A DNA stretch of 64,000 bases from Burkholderia sp. WSM2232 (GTDB lineage: Bacteria > Pseudomonadota > Gammaproteobacteria > Burkholderiales > Burkholderiaceae): positions 1 through 64,000 of the forward strand of contig NZ_AWZV01000013.1 of assembly GCF_000472545.1 (NCBI RefSeq), in the 5' to 3' direction. A program made the translations under genes and the position numbers. The notes beneath the pieces were generated by a model. That model saw only the letters and a list, made by a program, of their open reading frames with translations. It was not told the DNA's origin and searched no databases. Below are positions 28,911 through 37,275 of this stretch, piece by piece. Position 1 is the stretch's first letter; each line of letters opens with the position of its first letter.

Positions 28911-29822
28911 ATGCGTCATCGCAAATCAATGCACGCGCATGCCGCGCTCGTCGCGGCCGCGCTGTGTTACGCGGCGCTCGCAAGCGGCGCGGTGCGCGCC
29001 CAGGGCGAGGCGCTGCCCAACAACGACGGCGCCGACGGCGTGCTGCGCGTTTGCGCCGACCCGAACAACATGCCGCTGTCGAACAACAAGGGCGAGGGTT
29101 ACGAGAACCGCATCGCGAGCCAGATGGCAAGCGACTTCGGCTACAAGCTCGAATACACCTACTTTCCGCAGCGCATGGGCTTCGTGCGCCACACGTTGCG
29201 CGAGAAGGTGCCGGAGACCGGCGCTTATAAGTGCGATCTGATTATCGGCGTGCCGAAAGGCTACGACCTGACCTCGACCACGCAGCCGTACCTGCGCTCC
29301 ACTTATGCCATGGTGTTCAAGAAGCGGCCCGAGTTCGCCGGCATCAACACGCCGGACGATCTGCTCAAGCTGCCGCCCGACCAGTTGCACAAGCTGCGCT
29401 TCGGGATTTTCACGCAGACACCTGCCGTGGACTGGCTGCTCGGTCATAACCTGATCGATCAGGCGGTGTCGTATCGGGTGCAAAGCGGCGATCCGCAGGA
29501 GTATCCTGGCCAGATGATCGAGCGCGATCTGCAGGCGGGCAATGTCGACGTGGTGTTCCTGTGGGGGCCGATTGCCGGCTACTTTGCGAAGCGCTCCGGC
29601 GATTCGGTGAAGCTTGTGCCGTTCCCCGCCACCCCTGGCATCCGTTTCGACTATACGATTTCGATGGGCGTGCGCTACGGCGAGAAAGCGTGGAAGGACA
29701 AGGTCGATCAATGGATCGGCGCGAATCACGACAAGATCGACAGCATTCTCACGAGCTATGAAGTGCCGCTGCTGAAGCCCGTCGACGCGCCGGCGGGCAA
29801 ACCCGCGGACGCCTCGCCATGA
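28911..29822 (+). CDS. xoxJ: XoxJ, periplasmic binding-like partner of XoxF
   Basis: This 303-residue exported protein of the periplasmic solute-binding fold has a signal peptide (about 1-30) and a mature start GVLRVCADPNNMPLSNNKGEGYENRIAS, the usual opening of MxaJ/XoxJ proteins. XoxJ is thought to help activate or mature XoxF; its ligand is not established. A strong AGGAGGT precedes the ATG. Its stop overlaps the start of the next gene by four bases, so the two are probably coupled. Confidence 0.95.
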   Translation: MRHRKSMHAHAALVAAALCYAALASGAVRAQGEALPNNDGADGVLRVCADPNNMPLSNNKGEGYENRIASQMASDFGYKLEYTYFPQRMGFVRHTLREKVPETGAYKCDLIIGVPKGYDLTSTTQPYLRSTYAMVFKKRPEFAGINTPDDLLKLPPDQLHKLRFGIFTQTPAVDWLLGHNLIDQAVSYRVQSGDPQEYPGQMIERDLQAGNVDVVFLWGPIAGYFAKRSGDSVKLVPFPATPGIRFDYTISMGVRYGEKAWKDKVDQWIGANHDKIDSILTSYEVPLLKPVDAPAGKPADASP

Positions 29823-30700
29823 CGGCGTTGCGCGGCGCTTTGTGCCGCGGAGGACGGCGCACGCTCGCGGCGTGCGCAGCGAGCCTTGCATGCATGACAG
29901 GCGCTGCGGGCATAGGCGGTGCGATGGGTGCGATGGGCGCTGCCGCCGTAGCGGCCACCGTGGGCGTGACAGGTGCTATCGGATTTGCAGCCAACGTGCA
30001 GGCGGCGGCGCCCGCGCCCGGCACCGGCGAGATTTCGCCCGCCGAGCGGCTGATCTTCACCACCGACCATCTGCACGGCGTCGCCCAGCAAACCGAGCTC
30101 GACTATGCACTGCTGAGTTCCGACCCGCCCGCGCACGGCAGCGATACCGTCAAGGTGCTGGTGACGAGTCCAGACAACGCGAAGGGCGACGCCCAGGTGT
30201 CGGACCACACCGGCGCAGTGCCGTTGCCGAACGGCGGTTTGCAGTGCAATCCCGTCATCATCTATTTTCTCGAGCGCGACATTGCCGAGATGGAGCAGCT
30301 GACGGGCGGCAAGCGCCGCTATTTCCAGCAGCGCGTGCGGCTCGCGCTCGCGGCCGGGCCGAAGATCGAAACGGTGACGAGCCAGATAGACGGCAAGCCG
30401 GTAAAGGCGCAGCAGATCGTCGTGCAGCCGTTTCTCGACGACCCCAATGCCGCGCGTTTTGCGCAGTACACAGGCAAGCGTTATACGTTCGTGATTTCGA
30501 GTACGGTACCGGGCCAGGTGGCGCTGATTCGCACGGACGTGCCGGGCGCGAACAACGATTTCGCGCATCCGCTGCAAAGCCGCACGCTCAGCTTTCAAGC
30601 CGTGTTGCGCAAGCTGCCGCCCGCGGGGAATGCGCCCGGCGCGCCGCATTCGCCCAACGAGTCCGTCAAGCCATCGAACGCGCCGCGCGCGAGCCGGTAG
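29819..30700 (+). CDS. unknown exported protein coupled to xoxJ
   Basis: This 293-residue protein has an Arg-containing N-terminus and a long Gly/Ala-rich hydrophobic segment (about 15-62, ending NVQAAA), which reads as a signal peptide or membrane anchor. A mature domain of ~200 residues follows, with PAERLIFTTDHLHGV, GGLQCNPVIIYFLERDIAEMEQLTGGKRRYFQQR and a YTFVISSTVPGQVALIRTDVPG segment, then a Pro-rich tail. I do not recognise the family. The ATG overlaps the xoxJ stop (ATGA). Its location points to a periplasmic role with XoxF, such as maturation, metal supply or electron transfer, but nothing in the sequence decides this. Confidence 0.8.
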   Translation: MTALRGALCRGGRRTLAACAASLACMTGAAGIGGAMGAMGAAAVAATVGVTGAIGFAANVQAAAPAPGTGEISPAERLIFTTDHLHGVAQQTELDYALLSSDPPAHGSDTVKVLVTSPDNAKGDAQVSDHTGAVPLPNGGLQCNPVIIYFLERDIAEMEQLTGGKRRYFQQRVRLALAAGPKIETVTSQIDGKPVKAQQIVVQPFLDDPNAARFAQYTGKRYTFVISSTVPGQVALIRTDVPGANNDFAHPLQSRTLSFQAVLRKLPPAGNAPGAPHSPNESVKPSNAPRASR

Positions 30701-30711
30701 CGGGCGCGGCC

Positions 30712-31701
30712 GTGAATTTCGTCCGCTCGCTCACGCTGCGTCAGTTGCAGATTTTCGTCGTGGCGAGCCGCTATACGAGCTTCGCGCGCGCCGCCGAGGA
30801 GTTGCATCTGACGCAGCCGGCTGTGTCGATGCAGATTCATCAACTCGAAGAGGCCGTCGGCCTGCGTCTTTTCGAGCGCATCTCGCGCAAGCTGGCATTG
30901 ACCGAGGCCGGCGAGCGGTTCAGCCATCACGCGAGTCGCATTCTCGGCGAAATCAAGGACGCCGAAGACGCGATGACGTCGCTCAAGCAGGCCGACAGCG
31001 GCTCGCTCGCGGTGGGCATCGTTAGTTCAGCGACGTATTTCGCGCCCAAGCTGCTCGCCATGTATTCACATATCTACCCAAAGGTAGACGTGCACTTCTC
31101 GGTCGGCAACCGGGACGCACTGCTGCGCCTCCTGCAGGACAACGCAATCGACCTGGCAATCATGGGACGCCCGCCGCCCGAGCTCGACACGACGAGCGAG
31201 CCGCTTGCATGGCATCCGCAAGTGGTGATCGCGCCGGTGGATCATCCGCTTGCCGGGGCGCGGCGTTTCGACTTGCAGGAATTGCGCGGCGACACGTTTT
31301 TGCTGCGCGAACCAGGCTCCGGCACGCGCATGGCCGCCGAGGATATGTTCAGGCAGCATCTTTTCACGCCTGCGAAAGTCGTCACGCTAGGCAGCAACGA
31401 AACGATCAAGCAGGCGGTGATAGCGGGTATGGGCGTGAGCCTCATTTCGCTGCATACGTTGCTGCTGGAATTGCGTACGAAGGAACTCGCCCTGCTCGAT
31501 GTGAACGGCACGCCCATCGAGCGCACGTGGCAGATCGTGCATTTGCGCGCCAAGCAGCTTTCGCCGACCTGCATGATCTTCCGGCAATTTCTGCTCGAAG
31601 AGGCCGCTGCTTATCTGGAGCGCGAGTATGCGCCGTTCGTGCCGTTGCCCGGCAAGTCTGCGAAGGTCCTGCTGAAGGCGGTCGACGATGCATCCGCGTA
31701 A
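30712..31701 (+). CDS. LysR-type regulator, CbbR-like
   Basis: This 329-residue regulator has an N-terminal winged helix-turn-helix (LTLRQLQIFVVASRYTSFARAAEELHLTQPAVSMQIHQLEEAVG) and a LysR effector domain (SSATYFAPKLLAMYSHIYPKVDVHFSVGNRD). The N-terminal pattern is very close to CbbR of Calvin-cycle operons. No LysR gene adjoins cbbL here, so this may be the regulator of the cbb operon, of the xox/mxa genes, or both. The start is a GTG at 30712, since the in-frame extension runs back through the previous gene. It follows that gene by 11 bp and is co-directional with xoxF. Confidence 0.85.
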   Translation: MNFVRSLTLRQLQIFVVASRYTSFARAAEELHLTQPAVSMQIHQLEEAVGLRLFERISRKLALTEAGERFSHHASRILGEIKDAEDAMTSLKQADSGSLAVGIVSSATYFAPKLLAMYSHIYPKVDVHFSVGNRDALLRLLQDNAIDLAIMGRPPPELDTTSEPLAWHPQVVIAPVDHPLAGARRFDLQELRGDTFLLREPGSGTRMAAEDMFRQHLFTPAKVVTLGSNETIKQAVIAGMGVSLISLHTLLLELRTKELALLDVNGTPIERTWQIVHLRAKQLSPTCMIFRQFLLEEAAAYLEREYAPFVPLPGKSAKVLLKAVDDASA

Positions 31702-31753
31702 AGCGTTTTTTTGCCGACGGCGCAGTGTGTGCCCGCCATAGGAGATTGCACCG

Positions 31754-32773
31754 ATGGGTTCCAGCGAACAGCTTCAGGACTGGCGTCTGCACGCGCTGCA
31801 AATCGAGGAACAGGTTGCGAGCGCGGTAATCGGACAGCAGCAGGTGATCCGGCTCATTACCGTGGCACTGTTTGCACGCGGCCATGTGCTGCTCGAGGGC
31901 GGTGTGGGCGTCGGCAAGACGACCGTGTTGCGCGCTTTTGCGCGTGTCGTGGGCGGCGAGTTCGAGCGGGTGGAAGGCACCATCGACCTGATGCCCGGCG
32001 ACCTCGTCTATCACACGTATGTCGATGCAGAAGGCCGGCCGCGCATCGATCCGGGGCCGCTTTTGCGCCACGGCGAGCGGCTCACCACGTTCTTCTTCAA
32101 CGAGATCAACCGTGCGCGTCCGCAGGTTCAGTCGCTGCTGCTGCGCGCGATGGCCGAGCGCTCGGTATGGGCGTTCGACCGCGAATACCGCTTTCCACAT
32201 ATGACGGTGTTTGCCGATCGCAACAAGGTGGAGAAGGAAGAGACCTTCGAGCTCGCGTCGGCGGCGCGCGATCGCTTTCTGTTCGAACTGGGCATGCCGA
32301 CACCCGACGACACCGATGTGCGCCGCGCGCTCGTGTTCGATGCCGACTATCACGACGTGGACCGGTTGCTCTCGCGTCTGTCTCCTGGCATCGTGCCGTG
32401 GGAGCAGTTGAACCAGATCGGCGCTGCGATCCAGCACAGCGTACAGGCGAGCGAAACGATAGAACGCTATGTGCTCGACATCTGGCAAGCCACCGAAACG
32501 CCGCAGCGTTTCGGCATCGCACTCGAGGGCGTGGAGATGGAGCGGCTCATTCTCGCTGGCGCGAGTCCGCGCGGCATGAGCGCGCTCTTGCGTGCGGCGC
32601 GCGTGGTCGCCTGGCTCGCGGGCCGCACCCATCTGATTCCGGAAGACATTCACGCGGTACTGTTGCCCGCGCTCGGTCACCGCGTGTTCTTCACGCCGAT
32701 CTACGAATTGCGCCGCCAGGAACTAGCTGAGGCGCTGATCGCGCAAATCGTCGGCAAACTGGCCGTGCCTTGA
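31754..32773 (+). CDS. moxR: MoxR-type AAA+ ATPase
   Basis: This 339-residue AAA+ protein of the MoxR family has Walker A EGGVGVGKTTVLR near residues 55-67 and the Walker B-like TFFFNEINRARPQVQSLLLRAM near 113-134. MoxR ATPases act as chaperone-like factors, often with VWA-domain proteins. In methylotrophs moxR (mxaR) heads the mxaRSACKL set needed to mature methanol dehydrogenase. AGGAG lies nine bases before the ATG. The DUF58 partner gene starts 3 bp downstream. Confidence 0.93.
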   Translation: MGSSEQLQDWRLHALQIEEQVASAVIGQQQVIRLITVALFARGHVLLEGGVGVGKTTVLRAFARVVGGEFERVEGTIDLMPGDLVYHTYVDAEGRPRIDPGPLLRHGERLTTFFFNEINRARPQVQSLLLRAMAERSVWAFDREYRFPHMTVFADRNKVEKEETFELASAARDRFLFELGMPTPDDTDVRRALVFDADYHDVDRLLSRLSPGIVPWEQLNQIGAAIQHSVQASETIERYVLDIWQATETPQRFGIALEGVEMERLILAGASPRGMSALLRAARVVAWLAGRTHLIPEDIHAVLLPALGHRVFFTPIYELRRQELAEALIAQIVGKLAVP

Positions 32774-32776
32774 GCC

Positions 32777-33664
32777 ATGAACGCCGTCGCGGAGTTTCAT
32801 TACCGTTTGCCGATGCGTTCGGGGGGCGTCAGGCCAGGCTCGCATCGCGGCGCGAGTTTCGGTTCGGGCCAGGAGTTCGCGATGCACGGCCGTCTGTTCG
32901 ACTATCCCGATCCGCGTCGCCTCGATCTGCGGGCGAGTGTGCGCGCGGCGCGTTCGGAATGGCTCGTGCGGGTGCATTTGCAGCGCGCCGCGGTGCCGGT
33001 GCAGGCGCTTGTCGACGTGTCCGCGTCGATGCGCTTCGGAACGCGTCAAACCAAACTGGAGGTGGCCGCGGATTTTGTCGAAGCACTGGGACACAGCGCG
33101 TTTCGCGTCGGCGACCCGCTCGGCATGCTCGCATTCGACCAGGGCGCACGCGACGATCTTTTCATGCCGCCGCGCTCCGGCCGGGGCATCGGCAATCTTC
33201 TGGCGACGATGCTGCGCGAGACTGCGCGCTCCAGCGTGGGTGCAGTGTCGAGTGGCGGAGTCGGCGTCGGCTCCGGCGAAGCGCTGCGGCGCGTCGCGTC
33301 CAATATGGCGGGCCGGCAGGCGCTGGTGTTTCTGGTCTCCGATTTTCATTGGCCGCTGACTGCACTGCCCGCTGTGCTCGATCTGCTGGTGCATGCGTAC
33401 GTGGTGCCCATTGTCGTGTGGGACGCCGCCGAGATTGCACCGCCTGCGGGCGGGCCGCTGCTCGCGGTCAGCGACGCAGAGTCCGGCAAAGTGCGCTCGC
33501 TGTGGTTAAGCCCCAGTGTGCGCGAGCGTTGGCGCGAGGGCGTTGCAAAACGCCGCGCCGAACTCCTGGCGACCTTCGGCAAGCGCGCAATACAGCCGTT
33601 CTTTATAGAAAGCGCTTTCGATCCGGAGGCCATGTCGCGTTACTTTCTGGAGGCGGTAGCATGA
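32777..33664 (+). CDS. mxaS: MxaS-like DUF58 protein
   Basis: This 295-residue protein has an N-terminal region with the GQEFAMHGRLFDYPDPRRLDLRASVR segment and a VWA-like part beginning VPVQALVDVSASMRFG, as in DUF58 proteins that pair with MoxR ATPases. MxaS is part of the methanol dehydrogenase maturation set, and its detailed role is not known. The gene begins 3 bp after moxR and its stop overlaps the mxaA start by four bases (ATGA), showing tight coupling. Confidence 0.88.
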   Translation: MNAVAEFHYRLPMRSGGVRPGSHRGASFGSGQEFAMHGRLFDYPDPRRLDLRASVRAARSEWLVRVHLQRAAVPVQALVDVSASMRFGTRQTKLEVAADFVEALGHSAFRVGDPLGMLAFDQGARDDLFMPPRSGRGIGNLLATMLRETARSSVGAVSSGGVGVGSGEALRRVASNMAGRQALVFLVSDFHWPLTALPAVLDLLVHAYVVPIVVWDAAEIAPPAGGPLLAVSDAESGKVRSLWLSPSVRERWREGVAKRRAELLATFGKRAIQPFFIESAFDPEAMSRYFLEAVA

Positions 33665-34629
33665 GTGCGCAAGAGCGAGGCTTGCGGTGCGGTTCGTTGC
33701 GCGGTTCGTTGCGTGACTTGCGGGCCGCGATGATGGTCGCTGTCGTGCTGCTGCCCGCGCTGTTGCCGTCGACCAACCTCGCGGCAACCGGCGACACAGC
33801 CAGCGGCGCAACTTTTCAACCGACGGTTCAGCAACCGCGCGCCTTCGGCTATCTGCTCGGCGATGTCCTCACACAACGCATATTGCTGCGAGACGAGAGC
33901 CATGATGTCGGTTCCGTGGCGCCGCCTTCTCTCGGGCGCACCGATGTGTGGCTCGAGCGCCGACGTGTTCGCACGGAAACCGACAGCGACGGCCGCCGCT
34001 GGATGGCGATCGATTATCAGGTCGTCAACGTGCCGGCTGCGCTCGCGCAAATCGCGTTGCCGGCGTTGGCGCTTGCCTCGTCATCGGGTGCTGCGCTGCG
34101 AATCGCCGAGTGGCCGCTTAGCATCGGTCCCGCCACTCCCGCCAATCCGTTCAATGCCGGCGACCTGCAAGCGCTGCGGCCGGACCGGCTCGCTGCGCCC
34201 GTGCCGACTGCGCCGTTGCGTCGGCAGGCGAGCATTGCCGGCGGGTTGTCGTTGCTCACGCTATTGTGCTGGGCCGGCTGGTGGTGGTGGCGCAATGCGC
34301 GCGAGTCGGCTCGCCTGCCATTTGCGCGTGCATGGCGCCAGATGCGGCGCCTGCAGCCTTCCACCGGGCCTGGCGCGCAGGCTTCCGCGGATGGCTGGCT
34401 CTGCCTGCATCGCGCGCTGAACGAAACGGCGGGACACGTGGTGCACGCCGGTTCGCTGCCGGGCCTCTTCGTTCAGGCGCCGTATCTGCAACCGTTGCGC
34501 GCGCAACTGGAGCAGTTCTATCGGCAATCGGCGGAGCGCTTTTTTGTGCCCGCTTCGGGCGCCGACGCCTATCCGCTGCGCAGCCTGTGCGAGGCGCTGT
34601 ATCGCGCCGAACAGCGTCATCAGCGGTAA
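33661..34629 (+). CDS. mxaA: MxaA-like membrane protein
   Basis: This 322-residue protein has an N-terminal hydrophobic segment (about 22-42, signal or anchor), a periplasmic-looking domain with GYLLGDVLTQRILLRDE, and a single transmembrane segment near 208-228 (SIAGGLSLLTLLCWAGWWWW), followed by a C-terminal cytoplasmic domain with WLCLHRALNETAG. In M. extorquens, mxaA is among the genes (mxaACKL) needed for insertion of calcium into the MxaFI enzyme. Here the set stands with XoxF. The identity is based mainly on topology and gene order, since MxaA proteins diverge widely. Confidence 0.8.
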   Translation: MSAQERGLRCGSLRGSLRDLRAAMMVAVVLLPALLPSTNLAATGDTASGATFQPTVQQPRAFGYLLGDVLTQRILLRDESHDVGSVAPPSLGRTDVWLERRRVRTETDSDGRRWMAIDYQVVNVPAALAQIALPALALASSSGAALRIAEWPLSIGPATPANPFNAGDLQALRPDRLAAPVPTAPLRRQASIAGGLSLLTLLCWAGWWWWRNARESARLPFARAWRQMRRLQPSTGPGAQASADGWLCLHRALNETAGHVVHAGSLPGLFVQAPYLQPLRAQLEQFYRQSAERFFVPASGADAYPLRSLCEALYRAEQRHQR

Positions 34630-34634
34630 GCGCA

Positions 34635-35624
34635 ATGAACACTATGGCGCTCGATTTCGCTCGCCCCTGGCTGCTCGCACTGTTGCCGCTCGCCTTGCTG
34701 CCGCTGCTGCCGCGCCGCGCGGACACGCTGGCGTTTTCGTGGATCGCATGGCTGCCGGACGATCGCGCCGGACGCTGGGTCGGCGCGCTCGCCAAGGGCA
34801 GTGCGGTGCTGGCGATGCTTGCGATCGTGAGCGGCCTGGCAGGCCCCGGGCGTTCTCCGCGCGAGGTGCTGCGCACGGGCAGCGGCGCCCAGATCATCCT
34901 TCTGATGGACCGCAGTGCGAGCATGGACGAGCCGATCGAGAGCAAGGGCGTGGAGGTGAGCGCGGGGGAATCGAAGAACAAGGTGGCGCGCGCTTCATTA
35001 ACGGAGTTCGTCGCGCAGCGGCCGAACGACCGGCTCGCGTTCATGATGTTCGGCACGAGCCCGTTACTGGCTATGCCGTTTACCTATGACCATCGCGCGA
35101 TCGACGCGGCCATTGCCGGTACGGCCGTGGGTCGCGGCATGCCCGACACGCAGCTCGATCTGGGGCTGCTGACGGCGATCGGCGAGTTCAACGGGCCGCA
35201 CTCGTCGAGCCGACGCGCAATCGTGCTGGTGTCCGACGGCGGCGCGAAACTCAGCGCGCGCGTGCGGCAACTGATAGAAGAGGGCCTGCTGCGCAATCAG
35301 ATCGCACTGTACTTCATCTATCTTCGCAGCAGCGTTTACAGCCCGGATCTGAATGCCGCTCTACCCGCGAACGACTCGTCGGCGGAAGCGGAATTGCACC
35401 GCTATTTTCTTTCGCTTAAGACACCTTATCGTCTGTTCCAGACAGGCAACGCAAAAGCAATGAGGGACGCGATGGCCGAGATCAACCGTCAGCAGAATGT
35501 GCAGACTACCTTCGTCGAGCATTTGCCGCGCGAGGATCTGAGCGCATATTGCTTCGCCGCCGCGCTTGCGGGTTGCGTGGCGCTCATCGGCTTGCGGCTC
35601 TTTCAGGTTCGAGTGTGGTCATGA
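34635..35624 (+). CDS. mxaC: MxaC-like VWA-domain membrane protein
   Basis: This 329-residue protein has two N-terminal membrane segments (about 12-28 and 50-70), a von Willebrand A domain with the metal-site motif LLMDRSASMDE (D-x-S-x-S) near residue 93, and a C-terminal membrane segment near 305-325. This is the topology of MxaC/BatA-type proteins, which work with MoxR ATPases. A second ATG three codons in is possible. It follows mxaA by 5 bp and overlaps mxaK by four bases. Confidence 0.88.
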   Translation: MNTMALDFARPWLLALLPLALLPLLPRRADTLAFSWIAWLPDDRAGRWVGALAKGSAVLAMLAIVSGLAGPGRSPREVLRTGSGAQIILLMDRSASMDEPIESKGVEVSAGESKNKVARASLTEFVAQRPNDRLAFMMFGTSPLLAMPFTYDHRAIDAAIAGTAVGRGMPDTQLDLGLLTAIGEFNGPHSSSRRAIVLVSDGGAKLSARVRQLIEEGLLRNQIALYFIYLRSSVYSPDLNAALPANDSSAEAELHRYFLSLKTPYRLFQTGNAKAMRDAMAEINRQQNVQTTFVEHLPREDLSAYCFAAALAGCVALIGLRLFQVRVWS

Positions 35625-36190
35625 AGCGCGCGTCGGTGCATATGATCTTCGGAACGGTCGCGCTATGCTGTGCGGCCGTAGCCGCATACGACTGGGTGCG
35701 CCTGCGGCAAGCGGAGCAGGTGAATCTGACGGTTGCCGCCCTTGCGGCCACCGGCAAAGCCGCGGCGAAAGAGCCACCGCACGTGACTGGCCGCATGGAC
35801 GATGCGCCGCAGGTTAGACTCGCACGCGCCATCGCGTTGTCCAGACAGGGTGCTTACGATACGGCGGGCCCGTTGTTCGAGTCGCTGATTCGCGAGCAAC
35901 CTGAAGGCGACACCGCGCGTGCGGCGCTGTTCGATATGGGCAATCTGTACCTGCGCCAGGGCATCGGGCACGGCACGGCGGGCGCAGTCGAATCGCTCGC
36001 GATGGTCGAGGAGGCGAAGGCACGCTACCGCAGCCTGCTGCGTATCGCACCGGACGATTGGGATGCGCGCTATAACCTCGAACGTGCGTTGTGGCTGGTG
36101 CCCGAGACGCGTTCGGCTTCCAATGCGCCCGACATCAAGGAGCAGCACGACGTGAAGGTTCGCGATCCGGAAAGCAAGGATTTGCCGTGA
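35621..36190 (+). CDS. mxaK: MxaK-like protein
   Basis: This 189-residue protein has one N-terminal membrane segment (about 7-25) and a TPR-like helical region (ARAIALSRQGAYDTAGPLFESLIREQPEGDTARAALFDMGNLYLRQG; ARYRSLLRIAPDDWDARYNLERAL). It is small and weakly conserved; the name comes from its place between mxaC and mxaL and the matching size. The start overlaps the mxaC stop as ATGA. It probably scaffolds the periplasmic/membrane maturation complex of methanol dehydrogenase. Confidence 0.8.
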   Translation: MKRASVHMIFGTVALCCAAVAAYDWVRLRQAEQVNLTVAALAATGKAAAKEPPHVTGRMDDAPQVRLARAIALSRQGAYDTAGPLFESLIREQPEGDTARAALFDMGNLYLRQGIGHGTAGAVESLAMVEEAKARYRSLLRIAPDDWDARYNLERALWLVPETRSASNAPDIKEQHDVKVRDPESKDLP

Positions 36191-37227
36191 GCCTCCGTAC
36201 ACGTATGCGGGGCTTTTTCGCGGGGCGTCACTGGATGACGGTCGCGGCGCTCGTGCTGCTGATTCTCGCGCTCGTCTTGCCGCCCGTGCCTCTGCCGCGC
36301 AATATCACCAGCTACGTCGTCACGTTCGATATTACGCAGAGCATGAACGTGGAGGATGTAGTGCGCAACGGCGCGCCCGTGAGCCGGCTCTCGTTTGCTC
36401 GCGCGGCAATGCGTGAGGCGCTCGCGCGGTTGCCGTGCGGGTCGAAGATCGGCTGGAGCGCGTTTACCGGACAGCGCAGTTTCCTGCTGCTGCCGCCCGT
36501 CGAAGTCTGCGCGAACTACGACGCGCTGCTCGCGTCGCTCGACCGGATCGACGGGCATATGCGCTGGACCAACTACAGTCGTATCGCCGAGGGCGGTGTT
36601 TATTCGGCGGTTCGCGTGGCGCAGGCGCTAGGCGGCAGCACCGCCGTGGTGTTCGTGACCGACGGACAGGAGGCGCCGCCGCTTCTGCCTTCCGATGCAC
36701 TCAAGCAGGACATCAACCTCGCTCGCGTGAAAGGCTGGCTGATCGGCGTGGGCGGCGACCAGCCCGCGCCGATTCCGCGCAGCGACGCGCACGGCAACCG
36801 CACCGGTTACTGGCAGCCGGACGAGGTCGTGCAGGTTCCGCAAATGCATGCGTCCGCAACGCATGCGGCTAGTCATGAGGAACTGTCCGCATTGCAGGGA
36901 CATTATCTGGGGACTGTAGCGGCGCAGATCGGCTTGAACTATCGCCGCATGATCGACGCCGAGTCCCTGCGCGACGCGCTGTTGGATGAGCGGCTCAGCC
37001 GGCGCGAAACCGTGCCGACCGACCTGCGCTGGTGCCCGGCGGTGCTGGCGTTGCTGCTGCTCGTGTGGCGCTTCATGCCGCAGACGGTTTCTTCAGTGTG
37101 GATGCGCTTGCGCGCGAAGTCTGCGGCGCGCCTGGACGATGCGGGGCGAGTCGCGCGTGCCGGACAATCACCGCGTGCGGGGATAGCGCGGCGCGCTGTC
37201 GCGCCCCACGGCGAGCTCGCCGAATGA
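36187..37227 (+). CDS. mxaL: MxaL-like VWA-domain membrane protein
   Basis: This 346-residue protein has an N-terminal membrane segment (about 17-35) and a VWA domain with VVTFDITQSMNVED (D-x-T-x-S metal site) near residue 47. A second motif, VVFVTDGQEAPPL, lies near residue 155 and a C-terminal membrane segment near 280-296. The GTG start at 36187 overlaps the mxaK stop (GTGA). The final ~50 residues are basic and probably unstructured. It completes the moxR-mxaSACKL order, with nothing after it but a 48-bp convergent gap. Confidence 0.85.
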   Translation: MSLRTRMRGFFAGRHWMTVAALVLLILALVLPPVPLPRNITSYVVTFDITQSMNVEDVVRNGAPVSRLSFARAAMREALARLPCGSKIGWSAFTGQRSFLLLPPVEVCANYDALLASLDRIDGHMRWTNYSRIAEGGVYSAVRVAQALGGSTAVVFVTDGQEAPPLLPSDALKQDINLARVKGWLIGVGGDQPAPIPRSDAHGNRTGYWQPDEVVQVPQMHASATHAASHEELSALQGHYLGTVAAQIGLNYRRMIDAESLRDALLDERLSRRETVPTDLRWCPAVLALLLLVWRFMPQTVSSVWMRLRAKSAARLDDAGRVARAGQSPRAGIARRAVAPHGELAE

Positions 37228-37275
37228 GGGTTGGCGGCCGCTCGGCATGACAATGAGCTGCTGCAAAAAAGCTAT

